Origin: Diploscapter coronatus
Taxonomy: Eukaryota; Nematoda; Chromadorea; Rhabditida; Rhabditidae
Assembly: GCA_964036155.1 (NCBI GenBank)
Contig: OZ038422.1
Coordinates: forward strand, 9,633,201 to 9,697,200
DNA length: 64,000 nt
Direction of reading: 5' to 3'
Shown: piece by piece, positions 31,301 to 45,100 of the stretch
Layout of the letters: each line of letters begins with the position of its first letter
Position numbering within the stretch: position 1 is the first letter of the stretch
Made by a program: the position numbers and the translations under genes
Notes under the pieces: generated by a model
The model's database searches: none
Told to the model about the DNA's origin: nothing
Seen by the model: only the letters and a program-made list of their open reading frames with translations

Positions 31301-31908
31301 GCAGGACGACGCAGCACTGGCATGCGGCGAACTTGCTGAACACGAAACTCATCAATTTTCTCCTCAAAGTATTCATTTTTTTCTATACACAACAAATGAT
31401 AGATCAAACTAGAGATCTAAACATCCGTCTTCTAAAGCATGAAAAATAACTTTCTTTCTCTTCTTCCGTTACCACTAGTTTCATTTTCAAGAAGAGTAAT
31501 TTTTAACAAAATCCCTCGAAAATAGAAATTTTACTCTTACCCTAGCTGGAGTGTCCAATTCGTCGAGTTTGGCGAGAATCGCCCTGGTCTTAGAGCTGAG
31601 CTGCGACGAGTTAGGACTGTGCGTCAGCCGTCTGAACATTTTAATCTAGCTTTTTCTAAAGAAAATATCTAGCTTTTCTCTGAAAAATTTTCCCAATTCA
31701 CACATCGCTCATTTTGAAAGTGTACTTTTCCCAAAAAAGTGGATGAATTTTACAAATATGTGACAAGTAAATAGGATGGACTTTCAAGAAAGGCTACATT
31801 TTTAATTTCAAAGAATTACCCCAACAGAGATTTGTTGGAATTGGGCGAAGCGGTGGCCGAGCTGGGCGTGCCCATCGAGGACGTCGAGCGAAGCGTACGC
31901 TGGTCCAT
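25333..31908 (-). CDS. npp-7: FG-repeat nucleoporin, Nup153/NPP-7 type
   Basis: About 20 exons on the minus strand from the ATG at 31908 (exon 31815-31908, MDQRTLRSTSSMG) to the TAA at 25333. Order: a basic, Ser/Pro-rich N-terminus; an acidic middle (DDAEVEIVESREDNDS, coded near 29300-29530); two RanBP2-type zinc fingers (WDCEACFVSNNSDKENCVCC and WDCQDCFVQNKADQSKCGCC, coded at 28490-28975); then a long Ser/Thr/Ala-rich region with many FG motifs (PIFGSGFG, PFTFG, PVFGGFG, LFVFGGG, NLFGAP) at 25590-28470. The C-terminus is Arg-rich (RRKIAVARRRKPGAR), as in Nup153. This layout marks the nuclear-basket nucleoporin that binds Ran and transport receptors. The call is strong for family; npp-7 is the expected nematode orthologue. 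Exon-by-exon totals were not summed. Confidence 0.88.
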
Positions 31909-33103
31909 GCCCGCTACTGCAATTAGTTGAGGCTAATTAAAGGAAATTAGGGTAGTTAGCCAGATAACTAGGCAATTAAAGACGAAAACAGTGGGGATTT
32001 TCAACGAAAACGCCAAGAGAGAAACGAATTCGAAATGGGGCGAGGGTTTTCAGAAAGTTCCTGTAGAAAAGATAGAGAAGAGTTGAGAGAAATGATAATT
32101 ATGCCAATTAGGGATAATTGAGTAATTCAGATTATGAAAACTCGGGAAAATCGCGAGGAATATTAACGAAAATTCGAGAAAATTGGAGAATTCAAAATTC
32201 GAATGAGATTTGCAGTAATTTCGTGTCAGAAGTTGCAGAATAAATTAATTTTACGATAATAAAACCAATTATTGATAGTTGGGCAATAAAAATTGCGAAA
32301 ATCGCGAAAAATTACTGGAAACTGAGCAAGTGTTTGGGAAATGAGCGAGGAATTTCGAAAAACTCGTCGACTGTTTGATTCATTCGACAAACGGTCGATT
32401 TCCGGCAAGTGTCTATCGATCGGTTTTCGAAATGTTTCATCGGTGATTCTCGCGTAAATTATTCAAAATCCTGGCTAGTTTGACGTGGATTATGCATAAT
32501 TAATGAGGGATTATGACAGGGGAGTCTCGGTAACGCGTCTTTTCGCGTACGTCACATCGCATCAGTCAATAGCCGACTGATAAACCAGGTGATAGGGGTG
32601 ATAAAACAAACGATTTGTTTAGCCGGCCAGGCGGCGATCGATAATTGGAACCGTAAAAAGTACGATGAAACACGCGGAGCGGCGGCAGCAGGGGAATTTT
32701 GCCTTGAACGAGGAAACCAGGGGAAAGGGCTATTCCCGCATCAAACGCAGCGCGTCACGCGACGCATGCGGTCCAAGAGAACGCGCGTAAACCCAGGACG
32801 AATTAGAAAAGGGGCGGGTCCTCGTAAACCCAGAGAAATAGAGACAGAGCAGGGAAAGGGGGAAATCATTCGGCCCTTGTGTCCACTCTCCATACACCCT
32901 TCCACATTCGCCCCCACTACTCTTCTCGCTTTGTGCGCGCACAGCTAACATATCCAGGACTCACCTTGGGTTTGTCTATGATTTAATCCTCAATTAATCG
33001 AGCTAATTAGAGCCAATTAACCGTCAACTTTCGATAATTACCCAGGATGTAAGCGGAGAAACGTTGGTTTCGAGAAAATTTGGTTACTTATTCGCCTGAA
33101 ATT
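31909..33103. other. Divergent promoter region between npp-7 and unc-40
   Basis: 1.2 kb between two gene heads. The stretch 32520-32950 is noticeably richer in GC than its flanks and has a CRE-like TACGTCAC near 32548 and several GATAA motifs. An open frame at 32589-32948 lies here but has no motif, so I read the region as regulatory. Confidence 0.45.
31917..31926 (-). other. Probable spliced-leader acceptor upstream of npp-7
   Basis: On the minus strand TTAATTGCAG ends 8 bases before the ATG at 31908, with no donor seen upstream. This supports the chosen start. Confidence 0.5.
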
Positions 33104-36100
33104 ATGATTCCCTACAAAAGTCAGCTAAATTCCGGACCGTTTTTATTTTTCGTTCTACAATTTTTATTGCTTACCGTATCGTCGACGCACCGACATAGGA
33201 AACGATCGCTGGAATACGGTGAGATGTTCGAATTTATCGTTGATTTCTCCCGATTTATCTTCGAGCACTGTTATTTTGCGCACAATGCGCGTCGATAATC
33301 GATATCCCAAGGGCGTGCTAATCGGTTTTGGCCATTGTTTGTTAGGGAAACTCGTTAGAATAGCAGGTATTCGAGTAATTTGCTCCGTACTACAGCACTT
33401 GGCTCATTTCTGAATTTTTTCTCTAAAGTTCTATTTTTCTAGGACTTTCTGAAACATATCTGATCTGTTTCTTCGGATTTCAAATTTCAGTCGATTTCTT
33501 ATTTCGCGTTGATTGCGTTCTCATGTCTGGCGTTCTCTCAATTCCAAACGCTATTTCACATATCCATTTTTCTTATATCCATCACTGCTATGCGTAGAGA
33601 TGCAGAGACCATCTGTTTTGGGGCTGACCCTTACGAACCATCTTCAAGAGACCCAAAGACCCATCCAAAATGGTAAATGGCTAGTGCCCAACCACTCGAC
33701 GGCTGTCACTAACCTAAACTAATTGAAATTGCGCATCCTTGAGGAAACCCACTCGCCATACGATGAGGAATAGGAGATTGATGGGACTAACGCGGCAGGA
33801 TTATTCTTCGGATTTTCAAGTGGCTAATAGGGAGATACAGATTTAGTATATTCGACAGACAAAACACTTAGAGATGACCCATAATTGTGTTGAGATTAGA
33901 GTTGGGTAACTCGCTTGATGTTTATCTCTAGCACCTCGGGAAATGGATTGATTCATAAAGGATACGCCCAGATAAGACAATCTATCTTTGTTGATCTTAT
34001 TATTGTTGCCGGATTTTTTTTTGGATTTCTTATATACTCAAGTTTACGAGGATTTTATGATTTTTTGGTAGGAAGGTGACACTTTGGATTTCAGAGATCT
34101 AATACATTTCATCGGCTAGTCAAGTCCTAATTTATCTTGTCCATAAACTTGGTTTATATTTGGTGATATGTGCACTTTGAAAGGTGACACCCTCATTCGA
34201 ATAGAAGAAAGAGTGCTAGGCCAGTTTCAGGATATTTGTTTCTACCCATATCTCTTGCTGACCAGAGCACCATCAATCTTGACCCGCCCTACAGATTTCC
34301 TCTCTGGCTCTCCTTTCTCTTGCTCCAAGCATATCCCCAGACATGTGTTTTATCGTAATCGGACATTTCAAATCCGGAGAGTTAATGGTTCTTGAAAACT
34401 GAATTTGAATCTCGATTGGGAAATATTTTTATTGTTCGTTATCCTAGAAGGATTGCATAACCTAACCATTTCAAAGGGCGTGATCGAATTCTGTTGATAC
34501 GGAATAAAATATTTTTGAACAACTTCGAAATTATATACATTCAAACTTTTCTAAAATTAGCGGATGTTCGACATCTCTGCCCCATAGAACCCAAAGAAAG
34601 TGGTGCGAATTTGAAATTTATCGCAAAATTTGAAATCTCAAGCAGGTGCAAAAACGTTCGGAAGAAATTCATTTCGTGCAGTGGTTTGGGTCTGTGCCGC
34701 GCAAAATGGTGGCCTTTATCTCACCGCCTGCTGAACGGAAAACTAAAATCGGCAACCTTGTAAAGTTAGGGAAAGAGGGAAATTTATGAAAGATAAGAAT
34801 TCGGAATTGGAGGAATGAACGGAATTTTTAACGTGAAGATAAACTGACAATAAAATCACGGTATTTCTCCAAATGAATTTAAAAATAGCCATTTTTATTT
34901 TTATTATTAATTCAGCAATAACCATGACTTGTCTAAAGATCTTAATGATATTGAAAAAATGTGAAACGTATTTGAAGGAAATTTATTTTTAAAAAAAACC
35001 GTTATTTTTTACTGATTTTGGAAACTTTTTGCACTTCATTCTGAGTTTCAATGAATTATCGGATCTGATGGTCAGTCATAAAGTCGCTCTCTATTACACA
35101 GTCCCTCTCCACTTCTTGCCAATGGGTCATTTTGGTGTTCTTTTCCTCTTTATTCTCTCGGATTTCAATGTTCTTTCGCTCCAATCTCACAACAAAATCA
35201 AATGTCCCCGTTCAGCTGGGTTTTTTTCTTCTTCAATACTTTGCTTTATCGATGAAAAATGCGAAATGCAAAATGTGGTGGTCAGAATGGAGTTTATGTA
35301 AAGTTTACACAAATCCATAACATAAAAATCGTGTATCGCATAAAAACAAACACGATTTCGCAAAATCGACCGAGTTTTGTTGGAATTGGTTTGAAGCACA
35401 CACTTTATTGTTTTTGAAGCTCTTCAAAACGTGCTCTGAAAAATGCATAAAACTTCAATTTTTAGCTAGTCATCTGCAGAGAATATTCATTTAGAGAGAT
35501 TTTAGTGGCGCCTGATTTAGCGTATCTCATCTTCTAAGTGTGTGCATATGGAAGTAGTTTGCGAGGGAGTTATGACCAGCCTGCATAACGAATAAACAGC
35601 GGTAAAGACTGAGCCCTGGCTGCTACCGATACGTACCGAGATAAACCGAGACTGACTAAACTTTTATGATAATGAAGATGTTTAAAGCTCAAAATTTCGA
35701 TCAGAATTTAGAGCAATTTATCAAATCCAAGCGTTCATCCTGAATTGACGACTAACGTAAACTTTCAGTGTAAATTTTCATTAGCTCCGACTAAAAGAAA
35801 CGTTCTAAATCTCGGTGAAAGTATATCAATCATTTTGAAAAGAACGAGAATTTTGCTAGATTTCGAATTTTTTCAATTCCCGAAAGATTTAGGATTTTTC
35901 GCTTGTTAATTATGTTGGGATTAGGCTTTTCCGATTCGTGTTTTTCGTGAGCATCAGATTCGAAAACTCGGCTTTTTTCGAGGGAAAAGGAAAAGCGCAA
36001 AACACTCGACTTCCAAATTGCATTTCGACTAGAGAATGATGAGATGAAACTTTGAAAGATCCTTTTTCTTTTCTGCTAGAAAAAATACAGGGAAACTTTA

Positions 36101-39100
36101 GTCGAATTGCGTTGCAAATTCGACTAACCTTTACAAGGAAAAAAGTTGATTTTGAATGGCCACTACTATTCCGATATCTGCAACTTCAAATTTCTCTTCT
36201 TGGCAAACTTTTATTACCAATTAGGCTGGTTTTCTAGAAGCCTGAAAGGCCTTCATCCAGACTTCCAAGATTTGCTCGAATTTCGGGGCTCTGATCAAAT
36301 TCTCAAATTCTACTCGGCAACTCCCGCGCGTAATGACATAATGTCACTATGAGAATGCCATCTCTGTTTCTCTCGATCCCCCAAATCCCTTTATCTCTAA
36401 TCCGTTCCTTTATATCTCTAGCTCTCTCTCTAAAGCAGTCAGCGTTGAGAAATGCGCGTTCTATTTGTTCACAATTAGCGCATTTGCATCAAAGCTGACG
36501 AGAGAGTACGAAGTAGTAGGAAACGGAAAAGAAGGTAGAGAAGTAAGACAATGAATGAAGTTTTGACTTCTTCTTTGATTCTATTACTATTACTAGTGGT
36601 CAAATGGAGTAAATATTTTACTCCAACAATGAACATCACGAAGTCCGTGTTCAGACTAGTGAAAACAAACTAAAACTTCTATTTTCTTCTACAAAAATAA
36701 ATTCTGAAAAATGAGAAATTAACTTGGGAAATTTACTTTTTGATATTGTCGCTTGATACTTTATTAAAATAGTTTTTCTTTTCTCTCATAATATTCCTTT
36801 CGACCATAAAATTGCCATCCAATCAAGATCAAGTTGGTTGATTCGACTTGAGCTGGTGGAATCGTAAATCACCCGAAAGTGTTACGATTCTCAATTTGGT
36901 CGGAAGGCAAACTGAAGTGATAGAAGCCAGGCGCGAAACCAGTTGAAAAGTGAATGATTCCACATTCAATTTCGCCCGCTTGAATTATGGCATTTCTACT
37001 ACGGATATTATTTGCCTTGAAGGGGGGATATTGGGGAATTTCCCTGAATCATATGACAAAGGGTCATTGAAAATGGGGGCTTACATATCAACGACTATTT
37101 TTGGGTAAATATTTCAATTTTATCCCTCGAGAAAAATCGTATATTCAAAGAAAGTCATTTCAATTCAACGATTTTATCGTTCATTTCACTTTCATTGACT
37201 CTGCCATATTCCCCTATCCTTCATCGTTGAGAGGGTTAGAGAAGCAGGGTAGAAGGACTAATGGACATCCGAAATGCTGATTTGGTCAGAACAGAAGGAA
37301 AAGACGGAAACTCGCTTGTAGTACGGCACAATTAGACATATCTAAAAGATAGAGAAATGGAAGAGTGAGAATTTGAGAGAAGGGAGAAAAAGAAGCAGAA
37401 TACGTGACTGATGAGGCATAGCGAAATCAGATGTATGACTGTGGGAATGAATAAGAATGAAACGAAGAAAAACGTGAAAGTAGGGAAACTGCAAAACGAT
37501 AAAAATAGTAAAATTCTTGAGAAAAATGACCACGCAGGAAGAAGACAGGTCCAATAACTTTCTTTCTATATGATTTTTTTTTTTAAATCTCGGTGTCCTT
37601 GAAAAACAGTTTGGAATCATTTAGATTCACTTTCTGAAAAGAAAAATGACTTTGACAATTTTCAGATGACCGCTACATCGGCCTCAAATTCGACAAAGAG
37701 CCCGAGAACGTTCTCGCGAACGAAGGCGGCCAGACCACGTTGCACTGTCAATACGTTCTGGAGAAGAATGTCAAGGAAGTGAGGATAGAGTGGAAGAAGG
37801 ACGGAGAAGTCATCGAGAAACAACCACAAATGTGAGTTTATTTTTTTTTTTATTTTATTGCTAAGTTTGGAACAAGTAATTTGCAGAAATCACTATTTTG
37901 ACCCATTGACATTTTTTACGGTTTCCGTTTCCATATATGGAGTTGCTTGAGCAGCAAAATTGCTGTCTTCCTCCTGTCAAGTTTCCTTTTGCTTTTAAAC
38001 CAAAATGTTACTCGCGAGCCCCCTCCCCTTCATTGTTTCGATACAACGCCATGAATCACTCGTGCAACAGGCGTTCAAGAGTAGACTCTGTAGAGTTTTT
38101 CGCTTTACGCAGGAAATTTGTGCATTGAGCTAAACTTGTGAAAAGTATCAGATTTCAGGGGTTTTTGAAATCGAATAAAGCTAAAAGTGCTTATTTTTGA
38201 TAAACAGCTTTTCCCCCTTTGAATATTTTGAAATTCACTCTGAATTCTGCGCGTTTTGGAACGCAACGGCTCCCACTAACTATAAAAAGGCACATTATTT
38301 CGAAATACGAGTGGAATAGCTTCTTTTCCCGTATGATATCCGTAATGCTTTGGAGGAGAATGAGAAAGGCAGAAGCCTCATTTCACATTAATGCGCGATG
38401 CAGTCTCTGGGTTTGGGGCTACTGAATGGTCAACCCAGTAAAAAGCACTTGAACCAAGCAAAAATCGAGGAAGAAAGTGATATTTTTGCCGGGTATGAGT
38501 AATTTTAGTAACATACGTTTGCATATGGAATAAGATGAAAGTCATACTCTTACTGAAAAACTTGAAACTTTATGAATTTCGGATACCTTGAACTTTTAAA
38601 TTTCTGAGAATTAAAAATTTGTGAACTTTCATGAACGAACTATCAAATTTGATCCAATTTCTGTCAAATCATTCCGATAATCATGTCAAGCTCTTCTCAG
38701 AACAAAGCGAGAGGCTCTCAAATTCTTCAAGCAAATCTGACAAGTCTGAGAAATAGCACGGATTTTCATGAGGAGAAAGGAGGAAATTATGATGAATGAG
38801 AGATTTGGAAAGATAAAGAGGCTATTGGAGATTTTAGAGAAGCAGGAAATAAGTAATCTCTCCTTCCTCTCTATGTTTTGTCCTGCAATGCGACAAGCGA
38901 CAAGATGTATGACTCGGATGGATTACGCAATCCAAAGAGCACATCTTTGCTCTGTTCGTACTCTCGTAATTTTGAGCAGAAAGAAAATGTAATAAAGAAA
39001 ACATCAAAGAAAAGAATCATTGTAATGATCATTAATAAAATGATTATGAAAAAACTTGGCGATGGGGAAGAAAGATGATTTTTCCTGACATTCATCATCA

Positions 39101-42100
39101 GTGTCAATAAATTGGATTCCAAATGATAAACACGATTGCTTACCGTTTTATGCAATGCCTTTTTCAGCGATCATCTCGCAAACGGGTCACTGCTTCTTTC
39201 ATCTCTGTCACGATCTTCCGAAGGCGCCTATCAATGTGTCGTCAACGCTGTGACGACTTCGGAAGGACAGGATTCAACGTGGACATTTCTAAGTCGGAAA
39301 GCTCTGCTGCGACTGGCTGATCTTCCCAAATTTGATGCTCAACCAGTCGACCGACAAGTCAGAAAGGGACAACCTGTTGCGTTCCATTGTCTTACGGTAT
39401 GTTGAGCATTCTACCATGAGGTCCACTATGAAGCTCTTAACTTTTATTTTCTCTGAGGAAATTACCCATTCTGAGTTTCCAAATTAGTTGATTTTTTTCT
39501 CAGAAAGGTAACTTCCCTTATTAGAAATACTGCGAAGGGGATATAAAAATATAAGATTAGCATTTATTTGTTATTGCCCAAAAATCGAGAGGCTTCAATT
39601 AGAGGTTTCACGGTACATTGAACAAGACATTTGGCAGTTAATAAATGGAGAAGTTTCAGTCAGCCCGACCCAGTGGCATCGTAACATGGTATCACAACGA
39701 CAAGCAAATTACGGCCGGACGTAAGTTTTTTCTTCGTGTTCAATGAAAATTTATCATCAAGTTAGTGAGGAAGAACCTCGTGTCTTTGAGGTAAACCGCA
39801 ACAAGAATATTGCCTTTGTGATTTGCTGCGATAAAAACCCTATTATTTCGTTGATAAGGTAATATTGAATCACAAACCAAAGATTGTTTTGGCTTTTAAA
39901 AAAACCCTTTTCTTTATCAACAAATGCGTCCTTTCAAAGTCACTGCCTTTAACTTTTACCTCTACAACTATTAAATCGCAGGATAAATTGCATCGGAAAG
40001 ACATTGAAGCCCGAATGCGTGAATTCCCTAGCGACGCGTTCCTCGGCTCCTCGCGTGCCTGTCCACTCGAACGCATTTCATTTGCAAATCCAAATGCCCC
40101 TGACTCTTCTTTTCTTCTCTCATTTACCCATTATCTCTAATCCACTCCCCTGATCTGAAATCCTGATAAGACCCAATTGCACACGCAACGATAAATGGCC
40201 GTGGAGACTTTTTACCCAAAATAGAAAAGAGATTTGCAAAAAGTACAAAGATACAGTGGTGCACAAAAGTTTGGAACATTATGTGATTTTTGGATATATG
40301 TTCAGTTCACCTACTTTTAGTGATCAGATCCGGTTAAATTTTGCACACATATTAGGCTATATAGTATACGACTATATGACAACTTTCAGCTCGACTAGAA
40401 TCCATATATGAGATTTTCAGAATTTGTAAAGATTTTTCATCATACTTGAAAATTTATAAATTTAAAAATTCTATGCCCATGTGAATACGTCACAGAACTA
40501 GTTAACAGCGTATTTTCAAACTGATCTGTCACTGAATATTTATGTATAAAGTTTATTCCTCGGAAAAATTTATACACAATTTTACAGAAGTTTGAATCGA
40601 ACAGTTGCTAAAATTGTTCTCTTACTATGTGAAGAGATCATTTGTTTACTAAAATCGTTTACCAAAATCGTATGGAAACTTTTCTGGGTGATAAATTTGA
40701 CCCATTAATATTCTGTAATATATCCGTGTTAAAACGCATCATCAATCAGTTCGGTAGTTTATTCACATGAGCCACATGATTTTTTTTTTTTTTTAATTTA
40801 GAAATTTTCAATTTTCTCATATGATTAAAAATATTCAAATATTCCGAAAATCGATAAATGGATTCGGATCGAGAGTGGAAATTGTCGCACTGTCGTGTCA
40901 TATGTAGCCTAATATGTATGTAAAATCTTAACCGGACCTGATCACTATGTGTGAGTGAGCAAGACATTTGTCCAAAAATAAAAAAATATTCCAAAATTTT
41001 GAACACACTATATGAATTATGAAATTTCAGCGGATCTTAATATTCTACCCGTTTCAAACACTTTGGAGATCAGTTCTGTTCAACCTCGACATGAAGGAGC
41101 ATACAAATGCGTCCTGGAAGGAGCGGGAAAGAGAAGGACAAGTCAAACGGGAAAATTGAGGATGCAAAATGGTAGTTCAAAAATATTAGAGCGTTTTTCA
41201 AACATAAATGTTCTAGACCTGACATCAACCGAGCTGGAATTCATTTCCTCACCTCGGGCCCAATCGGCTCCAGTCGGCTCGGAAGCCTTGATGGAATGTT
41301 TGGTGATCGGAAGACAACAGCCGGAAGTGAGATGGCTGAAAGATTCTCGTCAGCTGGTTGTGGATGGAAATCGAATTCGGCGCGTCGGAGTCTCCTCCTT
41401 GCTGATTTCGAATGTCACCCTGGAAGATGCTGGACTGTACATCTGCCGAGCAAGTGGTTCGGACGACTCGCTGGATAAGGCTGTAGCACTCACTGTCCAA
41501 GGTAAGCTAAACGTTTAGAAGATCCAGGGTATTGTGAAAGTTTCAGATTCACCGAAGATCTCGGCACGACCAGTAAGCAAAGTCGCTCTAGAAACGGCAG
41601 ACGTTGAGCTGGAATGCCAATCTTCCGGAGTCCCAACGCCTACAATATCCTGGTACAAGAACGGAGAATCCATCATTGCTAGCGACTACTTTGTTGTTGA
41701 GGCCAATAGGTAGGAAAAAACTTCGAATAAAAATAAAACTGACAAACGAATTCCCAGGCTGAGGATTTTGGGACTCGTGAAGACCGATCAAGGAGTGTAC
41801 CAGTGCTTGGTTGAGAATGAGATAGGATCAGAGCAAGCTGCAGCCCAGTTGCTAGTGGATAGTGCAGGTAAAACTTTCGACATAAAGTATTCACGAAACG
41901 AGTGAATAAAACAGGACCGACTTATCTGGCAAGCATCGGTTTGGCGAATGCAACGATTGCAAAGCCAGCCAGCTTGCGCATGCCAGCTGATGGTTAGTAG
42001 CGTGTCTAGTCTGTCACTTGAAATGACAAAAAATAACCGTTGTTTTTCAAAACTAACCGAAAGTTTTTCATAAAAGTATCGAGAGTGCTATAATAGTGTT

Positions 42101-45100
42101 CACAAAATCAGTAAAGAATTGGCCTTGGGTTGAGTGAGAATAAAATCACAGATTTGGTCTTATTAAACTAAAGGGTTCAAGCTTATTTGAGTTAAAATAA
42201 TCAAATCACGCAACAACAAGTTTTGAAGTGGTTTTAGCGAAATGAATTTCCAATTAAGTTCTTTTAGATTCCTCTTCGGTAGCTGGATCATCTGGACTTC
42301 CTCTGGTTGCAAGTTCTCCGTTGGGATTCAGAACGACGACGATAGGTTAGAGATGTTTTCATCAGAATCAACTCAAGCCCAAATTTCTAGGGAGTCGCTT
42401 CATATCGGCTGAGTGGGATCCACCAGTTCAGAGAAATGGAGAAATCAAGCGATATCACGTCTTCTACCGAGAAAGTGCTAGTGATCGGTAAGATCTACAG
42501 AAACCTATTGAAACCGTTACTGAATGTCTAACATTTGTTTCGTGTAATCTAACATTTCAGCGAAGAGCACGTTGATTATTTACAACCGTGAGTATAGTAG
42601 TTTGCTGGCAATGCAATAGAAGTTTCGAGAGTCCTTTGAAACATTCTAAAATGAGCTTGACTTCTAGTAGAGGAGTGATGATAAAAGTTAATGAAATGCT
42701 TTCCTTTGCACTCAATGAAAGCTTTCTAGAGAGTGAAATAGAATTTGTTGTTGAAGAAAAGAACCTGTTTGAATCTTGAAATTTCAGAGAACGAATGTTG
42801 AACACATCGTCAAATTCTATCACGATCACTGGTCTCCAGCCGAACACCTTATATCTGATCAGAGTCGCTGCGGAAAATGAAGCTGGCATGGGCAAGAGCT
42901 CGGAAAATTTCAAGGCTACGACGAAGAGAGAACGTAGGAATTGCAATTTTGATAAACAAATGATCGTTCGATTTTTAGAAGCGGTTCCTGGAAGAGTTGC
43001 AAATTTACAAGCGACAGCTCTTGGATCACAAACAATTGAAGTTCGTTGGGATCCTCCTCAAGGCGGGCCGCAACCTGTCAAATACAAACTTTTCTACATC
43101 AGGCACCCTGCAGACAACGATAAAGAGACGATGGTCACGGTAATGCCTAACAGAATCTTCAGTGAATTATTTCACTTTTCTAGATCCAATCGACCGCCTA
43201 CACCTTGCACGGAATGGACAAATTCACCGAGTATCTGATTCGAGTTGAAGCTGAAGGAGAAAATGGGAGTGGTCTGACAAGTGATGCGATTAAAGTCCGA
43301 ACTCTATCCGATTTGCCTGCGGCTTCTCCAAGAGACATAGTTGCTGACCCAGTAACGACGACCTCTATCCGAGTGGCTTGGAAGGAGCCAGATGAAGAGG
43401 CGGGGAATGGAGACATCACTGGATACAAACTGAAGTACAAGACGAAGCAGAGAGGCAGCAAGGGCAGCACCTATGTCATCGATCCGACCGAGAAGGAGTT
43501 CACCATCTCTGGATTGGAGCCGGGAACTTCGTATGTTTCTCTCAGAATAACGTCGATCCTAGTGAAATTACACTTACGTATTCCAGATACCTCGTTAGAA
43601 TGGCAGTGATCAACCACAATGGCACTGGACCCTTCTCCGATTGGATTTCTATCGATACTCCGCTCCAAGACAAGGAGGAAACTCTCCTTGGCGCGCCGAG
43701 AGAATTGCGACCTCAAGCTGGGCCAGATTACATCAACGTCGCTTGGCAACCGCCTGCTGATGAAATGGTGCTGGTCAGAGGATATCAGGTATTTTCTTCT
43801 AGCGAAGTAGAATGGAGACAGGATCATTTTTAGATTGGCTGGGGTCACAATATTCCGGATATCTCTTCTGAACGTGTTCCAGGAAACGTGTTGAGGTACA
43901 AGATCACTGGTCTCAAGCCTGGTCGAGACTACGTCGTCTCGCTCCGAGCCTTCAATCAACAGGGATCAGGATTCCCAATCTACGAGACTGTACGGACCCT
44001 GTCGCCAGCGATGATTCCTTCTACACACGATTTCGAGGCTAGCATGTCTGAGACTGCCGGAAGTCCCTTGGGCGTAAATGCGGAGACACAATCCGCTACA
44101 TCGATTAGAATAACTTGGACTGACGCCGATCCGAACGCCTTTAACACTATGTGAGAATATACGCTGTTTTATATGTCAGCTCGAATATTATGACAGGAGA
44201 TGGAACGCTATGGCACGGTTTTTCAGATCACATAACTGCAAAAGTTTCAGTACATGAGGGAAGAAGAGCACTTCCCTGTTTATTGAAAATTGTGCTTTCA
44301 TATTCTGAAAAGATCGTACCGTAGCCTGATATTCGCAAACTGTCGTTTCGTTACATGTCACAAAACGACTATTCCAGGTATACTGTTCGCTACAGTACAA
44401 GTGCCGATGGCAACCAACTGCGTTATGTCAATTCTACTGAGACCTGGGTCGTCGTGGAAGGGCTTCGTCCAGCTACCGAGTACGAATTCGCTGTCCGGGC
44501 AATTGTCAGCGGAGGAACAGCGGTATCTCCTTGGAGCATGGCTGTAAGAAACAGAACGTGGGCTGCTGCACCTTCATCTGCACCAAGAGACTTGACGATT
44601 CTGCCGGCCGCTTCTGGTAGATTCACATTTTCTTGGATACCTCTTTGATTCGTCGAACAAGTTGAATTTCAGGAGACCCTCATTCCGTTTCTCTTAACTG
44701 GCAACCACCAAAATACGCGAATGGTGAAATCGAAGAGTACCTGATTCTTTATTCGGACAGAGAAAACGTACCAGACCGTGATTGGACGATAAATTACGTG
44801 GCCGGGGACAGACTGAGCCATCACATCAGTAATCTGCTGCCCAAAGCTAGCTACTTCTTCAAGATACAAGCCAGAAATGAGAAAGGTAAGCCAATTTGTG
44901 ATGGGAGTGAAAAAACGAGTTGAAATTCAGGTTACGGCCCATTTTCTCCTATTGTTCGCTTCACTCCGGCTGGCGGTGTTCAACTATCGTCGAATTCTCG
45001 CCCTTCTTCCGAACAGGCTGACTTTGGCCGACTTTTCCGAACTCTGACAGCGAATCCAGTCTATATTGTCGTGATCGGCTGTGTCTTCCTACTCATTCTG

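Noticed and set aside
32589..32948. 119-codon plus-strand frame in the npp-7/unc-40 spacer
   Set aside because: Charged, no motif, no matching acceptor or donor, and it sits in the expected bidirectional promoter.
40746..41006. 86-codon minus-strand frame within the mariner-like element
   Set aside because: It lies in the right inverted arm; no transposase catalytic motif (D, D, D/E) is seen.
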